NCBI GenBank assembly: GCA_030704615.1
Contig: CM060732.1
Location: 71,589,053-71,653,052 of the forward strand
DNA: 64,000 nt
Direction of reading: 5' to 3'
Source of the DNA: Takakia lepidozioides
Lineage: Eukaryota; Streptophyta; Takakiopsida; Takakiales; Takakiaceae
How positions within the stretch are numbered: position 1 is the stretch's first letter; each line of letters starts with the position of its first letter. The position numbers were made by a program, and so were the translations under genes. Of the stretch, positions 8,601 through 19,649 are shown in pieces. The notes below the pieces were generated by a model that was given only the letters and a program-made list of their open reading frames with translations, did no database searches and was not told where the DNA came from.

Positions 8601-10682
8601 TCCTGACGGTACAAAAGCCTCCACCCAGGCTTGTTGCACCTGTCGATCAGCATCCTGCTGCAAATCCTTGCTCGTGCCCCACAATGGAGTCTGAGCAACC
8701 ATGGTAGGCAACTCCGCCATACCATACATGTCATCCTGCTCTCCCGGAGGTGGTACATCCTCTGAATGACCATTGCCCTCAAGCAACTCTCTAAGCCAAC
8801 TCACTGCCGCTGTGAATGCTGCTAGTGTCGGCATCTTGCCTCGCTGGGCAACCGCAACTCCTCCTATGAACGTCACAGGGAGCTGCACACGCCGGCCCTC
8901 CCCTGACTGCCATGCAGGCCTATAGGAAGCTGACTCTTCCCAAAAATCCAGGGTGAAGCCCATGGGGTACAACACTGCCCCACCAACCAGGACATCGTAT
9001 GAGACTGCGTCTGTCACAATGGCCTTGGCTCGCATCACTGAGCCATCTGTAGGGTGATCCGGTCGTAGTCTGATAGCCAACTCATGCCGTGTCATGCCCC
9101 GACCCTGCTCCGATCCTCCCAGAGACATCTGTATCTGGAAAGGACAAGGCTCCATATCCGCCTCCGTGAGGCCCAAGCCTGCTATAGCAGCTCTGCCCAG
9201 CATCAATGGCTGAGCTCCCGAGTCCAACAAGACCCGCAGTGGCCGGTACCTCTTGCCTGCCGGTCCACTCAAACAGAAAATGCCATCCTGGTTGTCTAAC
9301 ATGACAACTCCAGGTGTCACCATGGCGCGCTCAATGGCTGGCCTAGCTGGCAGCTCCATCAACCTGGCAGCTGCAGCTTGCCATGGCGCCGCCGTGGCAG
9401 TCTTGACCCTCAAATCCGAGGATCCATCCGGCACTACACCTCCCACTATCTCCGCAGAAGATGAAGTAACCTCCCCACTCTCACAGAGTGTAGCTGCCAG
9501 CCTGAACACCTCAGCTGGTCTTATCCCCGGCGTCGCAATCATGGTAGCCGAGAACAATGGAGCCTGGCACACAGATGTGGCCGCTCCTAACAGCACACTA
9601 GCTGCCGTAGCCTTGGCAACACTAGGTAGTGGTGCTACCCGTGTAGCTCTCCCCAATGGCATAGTAACCTCCGCCTCGGTAACAGTCGGGCGAGAACTAG
9701 GTGCCATGGATGGCGTCGACACTGTCTCCGCCAATGTGAATGACTGAGGAAGCCTAGCCTGACGGCTTGCCTCCCCACGCTGTGGATCCAACTCCACCTC
9801 TGCACCTCGTGGCTCAGGAACTCGTGCTGCTCCTCGAGTCACGGCTGCAGCAGACTCCACCTGCACTAGTGGTAGTGCTGCTCCACACATGAATCCCATG
9901 CCTCCCATATCTCCTCCCTCAGGAGCAGGAGGTGGACCATCCGGCCTTAGAGCCGGTACCACCTGAGCTGTAGCCATGGCAGCGAGCCTCTGCTCTAGCT
10001 GCTGAAGCCGCTTGGTCATGCCTTGGTCAACACCCTGACCTCCGCGTCCTTGGCCACGTTGAGCTTGCCCTTGGCCTGCACCTCGTGGCTGGCCACCTCG
10101 TCCTCTCTGGGCTGCTCCACCTCGCCCCCAGCCACCATTGTTCCCTTGGAACTGGCCTGGGTGCAACTCAGGATGCAAACCATAACACTGGGCCTCTCCA
10201 TGCCCGTGCTTGCCACAATGCCCACACTGCAACTGTGCAGGCTATGCATGTGCCAGCCCTTTGCCTCCCTCTAGGCAATCCTTCTTGGCATGGGGTCCTC
10301 CACATGTCTAGCACACCACATCCGCCCGTTGTTGGCCAGCAAATGAAGGGAGAGACCCCTGCATCTGAGGTCCTCTCTGCCCTTCCCTGAGCTTCACCTG
10401 AGCCCCCTTGTTGCCTTGAGCACGTTGAGGTAGTGGTTGGCTAGGAGCACCACTACCCCGTGGTGTCTCCTTAGCAAATCCCACCATGACCACTCGTTCC
10501 TCCACCATGTTGAGCTCTATCCGCTCTGCCAGCAAAAACACATTTGCTAAGGTGGGTTGGGCCACTTGTAGGAGAGTTGCATCCTGCACCCTTCTCCTCA
10601 GCTCCTTGTCCAATATCCCATACCAGAATTGGACTGCCTGAGCTTCCGTAACCCCTTGGGTTACATTTATCAAGCGCCTCAT
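8517..10682 (-). pseudogene. Gypsy A gag C-terminus, two zinc knuckles and aspartic protease
   Basis: One frame runs from the capsid C-terminus through two CCHC knuckles to the protease. The first knuckle has a TAG between its first two cysteines (then TCGGPHAKKDC); the second is intact (CGHCGKHGHGEAQC). A second TAG lies between them. An RG-rich stretch follows the second knuckle and could bind RNA. The protease active site is VLLDSGAQ, about 330 residues after the second knuckle, in the D-S/T-G family of retroviral proteases, which cut the polyprotein. The frame closes at 8517, overlapping the methyltransferase frame; a +1 shift around 8570-8600 would join them. Confidence 0.75.
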
Positions 10683-11424
10683 GCGAGTGAAAGCTCTCGG
10701 TCGGCTTCCGTTGGAACTCTTGCAAGCTCCGCAACTTCTCTGTCCTCACCCCTTGGTAGTTCCCTCTCAACTCTTCGAAGAACTCCACAACAGGGTTGAA
10801 GGCAGGCACGGGTGCTAGTGCTGGTGCGGTAGTGGCTTGGGTGGACGTCGTAGCTACTGTACCACCAGTCCCACTGCTACTTGCTGAAGCTGCCGGTGCA
10901 GCGGCATGTGTAGCCACTGCCCTCGTGGCTCTAGTGCCCCTAGTGATGGAGATATAGTCGGGTGACCAGTACATCCTCCACTCCTCGATCTCAACCTCAT
11001 GCCCCCGCCTGAACTCATGGTAATCATCCATAGGCGGCCCCTCAAGGTGCTGAAACAGCCCTTTCCATGCCATGAAAGACGTAAATAGTTGTGGATTGCG
11101 CATTTGCTGCAAATCACACCAACTATCAAACTCTTGGATAAAATCATCCAACTCGATGGTGCCCACCGCCCCAGAGTACCTTCGTGGCCCCTTGGTAGCT
11201 CCATACATCTCCTCCATTGTGTCCCACAACAATGGCAAAGAAACAACTTGCACCGCCGGTATGAGTCCTCCTGATTCACAATCCGAATCAGAACCTTCCG
11301 TGGAAGACACAGGAGGTGAAGGTGGCCTAAACCGTACACCTCGTCTCGTGTACCCACTAGTATCGCTAGTGCTCGAACCGGCACTGTCCCCAGCAACTAG
11401 TGGCACCTCCGTGTTGACACTCAA
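10675..11424 (-). pseudogene. Gypsy A gag, N-terminal part
   Basis: Capsid-type polyprotein portion: an acidic Ser-rich N-terminus, then a region with WDTMEEMYGA, FIQEFDSWCDLQQM and WKGLFQHLEG that resembles the helical retrotransposon gag fold. An Ala/Thr/Ser-rich linker follows. The frame opens without a nearby ATG (first codon TTG), so the start is uncertain. An indel near 10675 moves the reading into the next frame, where VQFWYGILDKELRRRV continues the capsid fold. Confidence 0.7.
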
Positions 11425-11719
11425 CCGATCATGAACATGTCCCTAACCCCCTCTCCACAAGGTAACCGGGTAGAGAACCTGTTGCGGCTTATGGTTTGGA
11501 ATACTAAGTTCCTAACATAGCCTACACCTGTACTTGCATGACCATGGGAATATCATGAAGATACTCCTCAAACCGCCCTCCACGAGCTTCAAAATTCGGC
11601 CTTCCAGACCACATGCCAGTCCTTAGGCAGTCCACCAGTGCCTCCACGAGTCAGCACAGGCCGTCCACAGGTCAACACGGGCCACCACAGACCAGCACAG
11701 GCCCACACAGCTCACTGGT

Positions 11720-12890
11720 CACAGCCGTCACAGTCCCACAGGCCACTGGGCACAGCCTGTCACAGCCCCAAAGCCTCAGGCACGGCCTGTCACAGCCCCT
11801 CACAACGCGTCACAGCCTCAAAGGCCTCAGGCACGGCCCGTCACAGCCCCTCACAGCCCCTCATAGCCCCAAAGGCCTCAGGCACGGCCCGTCACAGCCC
11901 CTCACAGCCCCTCACAGCCTGTCACAGCCCCAAAGGCCTCAGGCACGGCCTGTCACAGCCCCTCACAACGCGTCACAGCCTCAAAGGCCTCAGGCACGGC
12001 CCGTCACAGCCCCTCACAGCCCCTCACAGCCCCAAAGGCCTCAGGCACGGCCCGTCACAGCCCCTCACAGCCCGTCACAGCCTCAAAGGCCTCAGGCACG
12101 GCCTGTCACAGCCCCTCACAGCCGTCACAGCCTCAAAGGCCTCAGGCACGGCCTGTCACAGCCCCTCACAGCCCGTCACAGCCTCAAAGGCCTCAGGCAC
12201 GGCCTGTCACAGCCCCTCACAGCCCCAAAGGCCTCAGGCACGGCCTATCACAGCCCCTCACAGCCCGTCACAGCCCCAAAGGCCATGGGCACGGCCTGTC
12301 ACAGCCCCTCACAGCCCGTCACAGCCTCAAAGGCCTCAGGCACGGCCTGTCACAGCCCCTCACAGCCCCTCACAGCCCCAAAGGCCTCAGGCACGGCCCG
12401 TCACAGCCCATCACAGCCCAAAGGCCTCAGGCACAGCCCGTCACAGCCCGTCACAGCCCCAAAGGCCATGGGCACGGCCTGTCACAGCCCCTCACAGCCC
12501 GTCACAGCCTCAAAGGCCTCAGGCACGGCCTGTCACAGCCCCTCACAGCCCGTCACAGCCTCAAAGGCCACTGGGCACAGCCCGTCACAGCCCCACACAG
12601 CCCGTCACAGCCCCACAGGGCACAGGGCACAGCCTGTCACAGCCCGTCACAGCCCCAAAGGCCACTGGGCACAGCCTGTCACAGCCTGACACAGCCCGTC
12701 ACAGCCCCACAGGGCACAGGGCACAGCCTGTCACAGCCCATCACAGCCCATCACAGCCTGTCACAGCCCGTCACAGCCCCACAGGCCACAGGGCACAGCC
12801 TGTCACAGCCCATCACAGCCCATCACAGCCTGTCACAGCTTGCGACAGCCCGTCACAGCCCGTCACAGCTCGCTACAGCCTGTCACAGCC
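11720..12890. repeat. GC-rich minisatellite in the gypsy A leader
   Basis: About 1.2 kb of tandem units built from cacagcccctcacagcc and aaaggcctcaggcacggcc, period roughly 45-65 bp. Stop-free frames on the plus strand arise only from the repeat composition. It lies in the untranslated leader upstream of gag. Confidence 0.9.
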
Positions 12891-13249
12891 CCACACATGG
12901 CCGCTCTGGCAGTTTAGCCATTTCTCCAAGGGGTTTAGCCACGCCAAGCTAGGGTTTGTGTCTCTTGGACTCTAGGCTTCTTTCCACCGAGCTATGGTGG
13001 CTGTGAGGAAATCAGCAAGGTATCCTTGCTCTTTCGGCTCCCACACACCACCATAGTAGCCCTAAGCCATGAGGTGGTTGCCACAAACCAAGCCTTCTTT
13101 CTCACTTAGCCTCCCCAAACACGCCACTAAACTCAATGGCAAACAACCAAGCCCTGCTGGTTCCCAGCCCTTGTGAGCACTCATTCAAGCACTCTCATTG
13201 GCCATAGCATCTGTCTTAGAGCCTATTCCAGCCCTCTACACCTGTTGCT

Positions 13250-13790
13250 TCAAGAGTTGTGTTCCCTTCAAGCTTGAAGTTGAAACCCCAACTCACATAG
13301 GCCCTACAAGTGCTTTTCTTTCACTCCAAGTGGAAACCAGCCCTAGACCTTCCGTTCTAGCTCTCTAAGGCTTGAAAACAAGAGCCTCAATGGGCTGAAG
13401 GCATGCTCCATACATGCCCCACTCTCACCATAAGAGAATCAGCTCCTTTGCTTCATTTCTTGCACCCACAAACCTGAAATTACAAGCTTCAGCAGGCTGA
13501 AAGCATGCTCTACATGCCCTACAGGGTAACCAGCCCCTTCCTTCCTTTCTTGCACTCCCACACCTAAAAGTGCAAGCCTTCACCAGGCTGATAACATGCT
13601 CCACACATACATTGCCCTCACATAAGGGAAGTCAGCCCTTCCCTCTTCCTTGCTTGCTCTCCAAGCTTGAAGATGGAAGCTTCAATGAGCTGAATACATG
13701 CTCCACACATGCAACCTCTTCACACAAGAGATATCAGCCCCCTATCTTGGCTCCTTGGCTCTTTGATGCTCTCTAAGACAAGACTAAGCA
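13250..13790. repeat. Degenerate tandem repeats, unit about 100 bp, in the gypsy A leader
   Basis: Four or more imperfect units share gctgaa..catgctcca.acatgc followed by a pyrimidine-rich stretch with cttgc. They lie in the roughly 3-kb region between the 5' LTR and gag, which holds no convincing gene. Confidence 0.6.
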
Positions 13791-14385
13791 CTCCACAGCC
13801 TTTGCCAAGCTCCTGAAACCCTAAGGCTTACATTTCCAGCCACAAGACACTTCTCTTGTGGTGCAAGAGCTCTTCTTCCAAGCTCTGAAACCCTAGGTGC
13901 ACATTCCATGGCCTTGCCGCACCTCTTAGCTCCTGTTCCAGCCCTGCTCTTGCCATGACAAGAGCCCTCTCAATGCTGAAGCTCGAGATTGAAACCCAAT
14001 CTCACCATACTCCACAAAGTGCATTGATTTGCCCCAAGCCAAATCAACCCTTTCGCTTGGTCTTGCAATCCTTCACACAATGGAAGCTCGCATTCCCAGG
14101 TCCAGTTCTCAACTTTGCCACCAAAGCCACTATAACCTGCACTTGACTGGTCCTCTTCCCAATCGTGCTTGCTCATGCATGTACACAATCTGAAACCATC
14201 AAGGTGCTCTGGAATTACCTGCAGCATGGTGCTTTCATCTCTGAAGCTGAAGATCGAATGCCAAGGTCTACCACCTCGTAACCCACATCGCCTCCGCTTC
14301 TAACAACCAAGAGCTCCATGGTGCTCCTTGCATAACAACTTGGTTTCTCTCATTCTCAAGCAAAAACCACAAGTGTTATAACTAA

Positions 14386-14412
14386 CTCGTATCTGGCACT
14401 CACAGATACGAG
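14386..14412 (-). promoter_or_regulatory. Perfect hairpin in the gypsy A leader
   Basis: Ten-bp perfect stem (ctcgtatctg / cagatacgag) with a 7-nt loop, starting 15 nt inside the LTR boundary. Its position is right for a priming or packaging signal, but the role is an inference. Confidence 0.6.
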
Positions 14413-14427
14413 CTGATCTTTCTCGAG

Positions 14428-14754
14428 TGATAAAGAAGAAGAATACAAGCACAAGCTCATGCGAGCTCACAAAGCTGAAGCATAAACTCATGCATATATA
14501 ACCTCATCACTCAAATACAAGTCAAGCCAAGTGCACCCCACGCCATGGGGAATCCACACTACGGCGCCATAGCTAGGCGCGGTGAGGCTCAACTCGAGAA
14601 AGATGAGCCTCCCGCGCTTGCCGTGAAGATAACCACTCCAGGGCCTAAATCTGTCTGGACCCCTGGATTGACACTTGGGCCAATCCCAAATGTCAATATG
14701 TAAAAGCTAACTGTTTCCTAGCTAGTTTCACACTAGTGGTAAAATAACTTGACA
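14428..14754 (-). repeat. Gypsy A 5' LTR segment
   Basis: 327 bp, matching 3389-3715 at all but about 3 positions. In element orientation it starts TGTCAAG and ends TTTATCA. It contains TATATA near 14490-14500 in element sense. The 176-bp part that precedes the same segment in the 3' LTR is absent here. Confidence 0.85.
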
Positions 14755-14758
14755 AACG

Positions 14759-15612
14759 CAGCTACGTATCATAGAGACGGAAAATTGCGTTTTTTTTTTA
14801 ATTCCATTTTCAAGCCATATGCTTAATGATAGCATATGCAATGTGCGTGCAAAATTTGGGAGTAAACAAAAGTCATTTGGACCCATAACCAGATTTTGTT
14901 CTCTCATTTGCACTCCAAAGTTGAGTTATTTTCAACTTTATGCACTCTTCATAAAGAGTTTTGCAAAAGTGACCCTAGAAATACACTTATTTTTTTTCCA
15001 TTTTTTTTTTGTCCAATGTTTTGCATGGATGTAGTGGTGCAAAAGCCCGATGTCATACAACAGAATAGAGCTAAAAATAAAATCATTACGCCCCTCAAAA
15101 CCGCAATCATATATTTTCTAAATGCAAATATTTATTTTAAATTCATTTAAATTCGATTTAATTCAAAATTGGTGCAAGGGTGAGTGCGTCGTTGGGGAGG
15201 CAAATGTTTTTTTTTTTTTTTGTTTTTTTGTTTTTTTTTTAAAAAAAATTAATTAAAATTTTTTTTCTGTTGGATCTTTGTACAGGTGTTGCACACATAT
15301 TTAAGCACATGTAAGAAAAAATGAAGCTTGAGCCACATCCGTTTGTTGGGTGCAATGGCATGAGAGGATTTTTTTTCACATTAATAAACAAAAATTGGTT
15401 GATAGGGTGAATGCGTTATTGGGGGGCAAATGATTTTGTTTGGGTTTGAAACTTTGCATATGTGTATGTTGCGCACATACATGTAATTATTGAATGACAT
15501 ATTTGATGCACACACACATTGAAGGTTGTTGTTTGCATTTCGCTTATAATGAAGTGTATGGTTGCAAGGACACATTATAATATATGTCCATATGTTCATT
15601 TGTTCGTATCAG
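14759..15612. other. Spacer of the CACTA-like element, no gene seen
   Basis: AT-rich with T and A homopolymer runs (for example about 15000 and 15205-15250). Probably intron or intergenic sequence upstream of the transposase exon. Confidence 0.5.
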
Positions 15613-16254
15613 GATTTTGTCCATTCCTTCCCGGTCCTTTCTCTTGGCACCCCATCCGAAAACAACCCAAGTACATTAGGCGGGAGCCGTAGGCGAGACG
15701 CCGCCCCCACGGTACCGGACGATGATAAGGATGACAGTGACAGTGACAGTGACAGTGACAACAACAATGAGCATGGAATTAACCAGGAGGATGTGCAAGC
15801 CATGGAGGATCTCTTAATGCATTATCTGGGCGCTGATGCATCCCATGAAGAGGGAACCCGACCAATCGACGATCCTGAAATGACCCCCTCAAATGACATG
15901 GAGAGGGAGGCGAGAACTCCCTTGTACGAAGGGGCGAAAATGAGTCGATTTTCAACAATCTTACTTTTGCTCAATCTTCAAATTCGATTTGGCATAAGTA
16001 ATGTTGGGATGTCTGCCATAATGCGAACTATTGCAAACTATATCCTTGCTCCACATTTGAAATCCAAGATGCCACGGTCGCGGAAAGAGGCGTGCGACAT
16101 CTTGGACTCTGTGGGGATGGGCTATAAGTTTTTTTATGCATGTCCATGTGATAAAACCCTATACTACGGAGAGGATTCGCGTCTCACCAAGTGCCCAAAG
16201 TGCAAGAAAGACAGATATCGGGATGATGTCCAAGGGAAAAAAGTACCACGCAAG
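15613..16254 (+). CDS. CACTA TNP2-type transposase, N-terminal exon (partial gene)
   Basis: The exon is bounded by an acceptor (cgtatcag before 15613) and a donor (AAG then GTATAAG at 16255). After an acidic Asp-Ser repeat coded by a gacagt microsatellite it shows the conserved start of TNP2/TnpD transposases: PLYEGAKMSRF, a helical block with LQIRFGISNVGMSAIMRTI, KMPRSRKEACDIL, and the zinc-like segment YACPCDKTLYYG..CPKCKKDRYR. TNP2 binds the terminal repeats and cuts and pastes the element. The catalytic part should be in later exons, but gypsy B begins about 165 bp downstream, so the gene is truncated. Confidence 0.8.
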
Positions 16255-16419
16255 GTATAAGCGTCATTCCCCCTCGCATGGAGATTACTTTCTTTAATCT
16301 TCTCAATGTATGTAAAGTGTATTCCACAAAGTTTAGGGTTTAGAGAGTAATACTCATGCAAGATCTGATTGTGGTTTTGGAAGGAGTGAGTGAGGAGTGG
16401 AAGGAGCGACGTTTTGCTG

Positions 16420-16652
16420 GTGAGGACCACGGGGTGTAGACATCCATGACACACATGGGAGGTGCTCGAGGTTCAGAGGGAGTTGGCAGCCAAGGCGGCT
16501 GTGATGGATGAGGTTGGGGATTCTTCTCGGGTTGAGGAGGTCCTCAAGGATGAGATGATTGGGCAGGATGAGGCCTTGTCATTGACTGAGCAGGTAGGGA
16601 ATACTGCTCAAGAGGTTGCAACATAGCAACCACTGGACACGTCCTCTACCTC
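16420..16652 (+). pseudogene. Gypsy B, 5' fragment: methyltransferase linker and UAG
   Basis: Matches the last part of the gypsy A methyltransferase frame, from the segment after the C-terminal block to the UAG at 16624-16626 and about 25 bp beyond. The 5' part of the element is missing; the junction near 16420 with CACTA sequence has no LTR. The Mutator-like element is inserted at 16653. Confidence 0.85.
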
Positions 16653-16653
16653 G

Positions 16654-17520
16654 GGGGGTGCTATTCCGTGAGTCCGGAGGCGTGAGCCTGTGAGCCCAGG
16701 AAACCGTGAGCCCAGCACACGCTCACGCCACGTCAGCATGCATACAGGGCCTGTCACCTATTACCGCGGGTTGAACAGCCATTTCCCGGGAATGCAGACT
16801 GGATGTATTACATCCATTTGTATCCATCCTTTGTATCCATTGTATCCATCTAGACGTTATCAAAGACTTTCCTTCATATAAAGAATTAATCCAGGTTTTC
16901 CAGATATCCTCTAGAAATCCCTTCACACAAGCATCAATCTGCTGTGTGTAATTTGCCCAAAAACTAGGCCTCAGGAGGGCCTGGGCTTTTGGCTCAGCCT
17001 CGAGACTGTCGGGAGCTTAAGGACGGAAAGCCAAACTCTGCATTGGAATGTGGGTACGTCGTGAGGAGGTGCACACTGACATCATCTAAAGCGGATCCCT
17101 GCGAAATCTTTTCTTACTCACCACCTTTGCGAACATGCCAAGTATGTGCGGGAGCATCATGGATGCTCACCAGATTTGAGAATGCCTGAACGATCTTTGA
17201 TCATGTGGACTTCACCTCGATGGATTCACCAAGTCTTCTTCTAGCAGGAATGGTTTGGAGACAAGCGAGCAAATGATGCGAGAATGCTGTACACGAACCA
17301 AAGTCGATTGTTTGTTTTTGAAATGCACTCAAGCTTGTGAGGTCCACAAAACTCTAAATAGATTGAAGGAACAATCCGGGCAGTCCATGCAACCCCCATC
17401 TCCAATAATAGTTTGTTCCCATGAAGTTGCATCCCACGCACACATTGCAAACAGGACAACAAGGACACACAACCATCCCATTTCAAATTTGGCCCCGAAT
17501 AAAACCAAAAGAAAACTTCA
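16654..17520. other. Left arm of the MULE, no clear gene
   Basis: Begins with G-rich sequence and GTGAGCC subterminal motifs, followed by unique sequence with no convincing coding signal. Confidence 0.5.
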
Positions 17521-17522
17521 TA

Positions 17523-19580
17523 TCAAGTGTCACAGTCATCAGAATCACTCTCGACCTCCTGTGCTATGTCATCCACAAAGATTCTGGCCCCAACACCACG
17601 TCTTCTACCACGGCCGTCAATGGGCGAACAGCGAGTGCCATGAATGGACATGCTTGTTGCGAGTGCCTCCGCATAGACAAGTTGCACGTAAGACCGAGGA
17701 GGACTTGAAAGAAGTCCAAATAGGTGTGATAGCCCTGGAGGGTAGTGGAAGCACGCGGACTCCTACACATATCGACAAAAATCCATTTTGAACACAATGA
17801 TGCAATACACAAGTCCAACGAAGAGGATGTTTCCCATGTGCACTTTGCCTCAAGAACAGTGATTCTGGATATTGAAACAACAATACAAGCATCCACAGGT
17901 TGAACTTACTCACAGGCAAAGTCGGAGTCCAGCTCCTTGTCGGAAGTCTCCCCTGTATCAATATCACCGAGAAGGGGCTTCGGAAGGATTTGAGAAGTGT
18001 GTCCACCCAAACCCATCAGGAGGTTCTTGTAAATCTCGGCATCCCCTTCAATCCCAAAGAGATGTTGCGCACTAGCCTTGCAAGCGTGGTACAAAGCATC
18101 TGCAGTGGAACAGAATGAAGAAAACAGACATTGAAGACACATTTGGAACGGTGGGAAGTTATGAAAGTGCAAGCTCAAACAAAAACCTCATGAAATGTGA
18201 ATGTTGAAGAGACGAACCTGTGCCCTTTGACAAATCCAGAACTCTAGCGTCTGTGTAGGTGCAGCACTCCACAATTGTTTGAATGAAAGCCGAGCTCTTC
18301 TCCCTCGCCCCTCTCCAAGGAACCCCATTCCCCCTTCGCAAGCACACGTTGCTATCGACGTAGTTGTGGTGCATGTCATCCGTGGGAGGATCTGTCCTCT
18401 CGTCTATGAACTTGCCCCCATGAGTGATGACGAACTCCGGAATGATGGCCGGAGTCGTAGGTGGATGCACTCGGACGAGACAAACAGTTTCAAACAAACG
18501 AGTCTGCGAACAGGACATGCACGAGGAACTAAGAAGCTCCAAAACCAGGCCCCAACATATGAGTTTGAGCGACCTATACAACTCCATCCAAGAACCAGCA
18601 AGAAGAGGAACAAGAAGGCAAATTTACCATCTCTCCCAGACGATCCCCCTTCGTCAGGTACATGTTGTTCACACAATTCCATGTCTTCACGACCCTCATA
18701 CCGGAGGCTTTCAAATAGCTGGCAAGTGCACGGCGACAGTGAAGGTCGATGGACTGGATGAGCGCCAAAACACCTGCATCGCACAGATATAAATTGCAAA
18801 AGGAGAAAACCCACTGCCAATAGCGTTCATCAAAAGCATTCCAACCCGGACAAGCACCCGATGGAGGGACATCCGGAACTGGCAACCCATCAGGGATGTC
18901 CAAGATGATGAGTTCGGCTGCATATGGCTTCTCCTTCCCGTTTACCCAGGATTTGGTCATTTTAGCCTGCAAACAAGAATACAATGGAATGCTCAAGAGG
19001 ATTGAAATGATCCATGCCCACAACAGACAAGAAGCAAAAGACAACACGCACCGTGCCGAGGAACTCCACAATCCTCTCCCACACTGGTGATGGCTTGCCC
19101 TTGTAATCAGATTTCTTGGACTCCATCATGGCAAGGAACCTGATGTTGGCCATCTCCAACCTGGTAGGGCGAATGACCCTCGTGGGATGTTCCACTGCAT
19201 GGTACGGGTCCTTGGGATCAACCACCCCCTTGTTCTTTCTCCCGGATCCCTTACCATGCGGTGGAGTCTGCTGGACATGCACCACAGGGCCAGGTTCTGC
19301 AACACTTCCCTGCCCACCTACCTGCCCTTGTGCCCCTTCCCCTACCCCTTCCTTTCCCCACACCACCAGCAACATCTTTTCCCTTTGCATTTCTACCTCT
19401 ACCCGGGGTATCCTGAGCGGGAGGCTCCTTCTCTGCAAGAGTCCTCAAATTTCTATCATGAATGTCGAGGTTGGCTGCTGCGGCGGTGGCTGCTATACGC
19501 TCATTCTCTCTCCTCAAAGACACCTCCTGAGCTGGGGTCTCAGAAGGAGGGCAATCCAAATACCATGGGAGTTTTGACAA
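17523..19580 (-). pseudogene. MULE-borne DNA amino-methyltransferase-like gene (N4-cytosine or N6-adenine type), multi-exon
   Basis: Exons joined by consensus splice sites: about 19580-19052, 18966-18628, 18503-18218, 18099-17914, perhaps a last exon ending with TGA at 17523-17525 (tail EVESDSDDCDT). Reading order fits the circularly permuted beta class of amino-methyltransferases: strand AELIILDIPDG in the motif IV position, then LCDAGVLALIQ and a helix with YLKASGMRVVKTW; the next exon has EKSSAFIQTIVECC and ARVLDLSKGT (motif I, AdoMet binding), and after a further intron HLFGIEGDAEIY (motif II). Phases match across the three internal junctions. Such enzymes methylate the exocyclic amine of adenine or cytosine in DNA. 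The catalytic DPPY-type tetrapeptide reads DIPD, so activity is uncertain. The first exon has a Gly/Arg-rich linker (GRGRGRGTRAGR) near a frame change, so it is listed as a possible pseudogene. No start codon is certain. Confidence 0.6.
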
Positions 19581-19649
19581 CTATGGGAGTTTTGAGCATG
19601 CATACTGGCCCTGTTAGGCCCAATTTCACATAGAAAAACAAGCACGAAT

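Larger units (their letters stand above)
3200..14754 (-). mobile_element. Ty3/gypsy retrotransposon A carrying a DNA methyltransferase and a PHD finger
   Basis: Coding is on the minus strand: long leader, gag, two CCHC knuckles, protease, C5 DNA methyltransferase, UAG, RT, RNase H, integrase, PHD finger. RT before integrase marks Ty3/gypsy. The outer ends read TGTCGTGCGC on the left and CTTGACA on the right and are flanked by AACG at 3196-3199 and 14755-14758. The 327-bp LTR segment present at both ends (3389-3715 and 14428-14754) differs at only about 3 positions by eye, so insertion is recent. The LTR arrangement is permuted (see findings). The coding region has at least one frameshift in gag and three nonsense codons outside the conserved UAG, so this copy is probably not autonomous. 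Confidence 0.9.
1347..16420 (+). mobile_element. Putative CACTA (En/Spm) element remnant, split by gypsy A
   Basis: The TNP2 transposase exon at 15613-16254 lies on the same strand as the SET gene at 1347-3025, and the two are separated only by gypsy A plus about 1 kb. The AACG target duplication shows that 3199 and 14759 were once adjacent. The right part is cut off at about 16420, where gypsy B begins. No CACTA terminal inverted repeat was found in the window, so the limits are approximate and the link between SET gene and transposase is an inference. Confidence 0.4.

Noticed and set aside
11613-12975. Two long overlapping plus-strand frames (358 and 445 codons) of Ser/Pro/His/Gln-rich protein
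   Set aside because: They follow the minisatellite; composition is purely repeat-driven, both are open at once, and they run against the sense of the retroelement.
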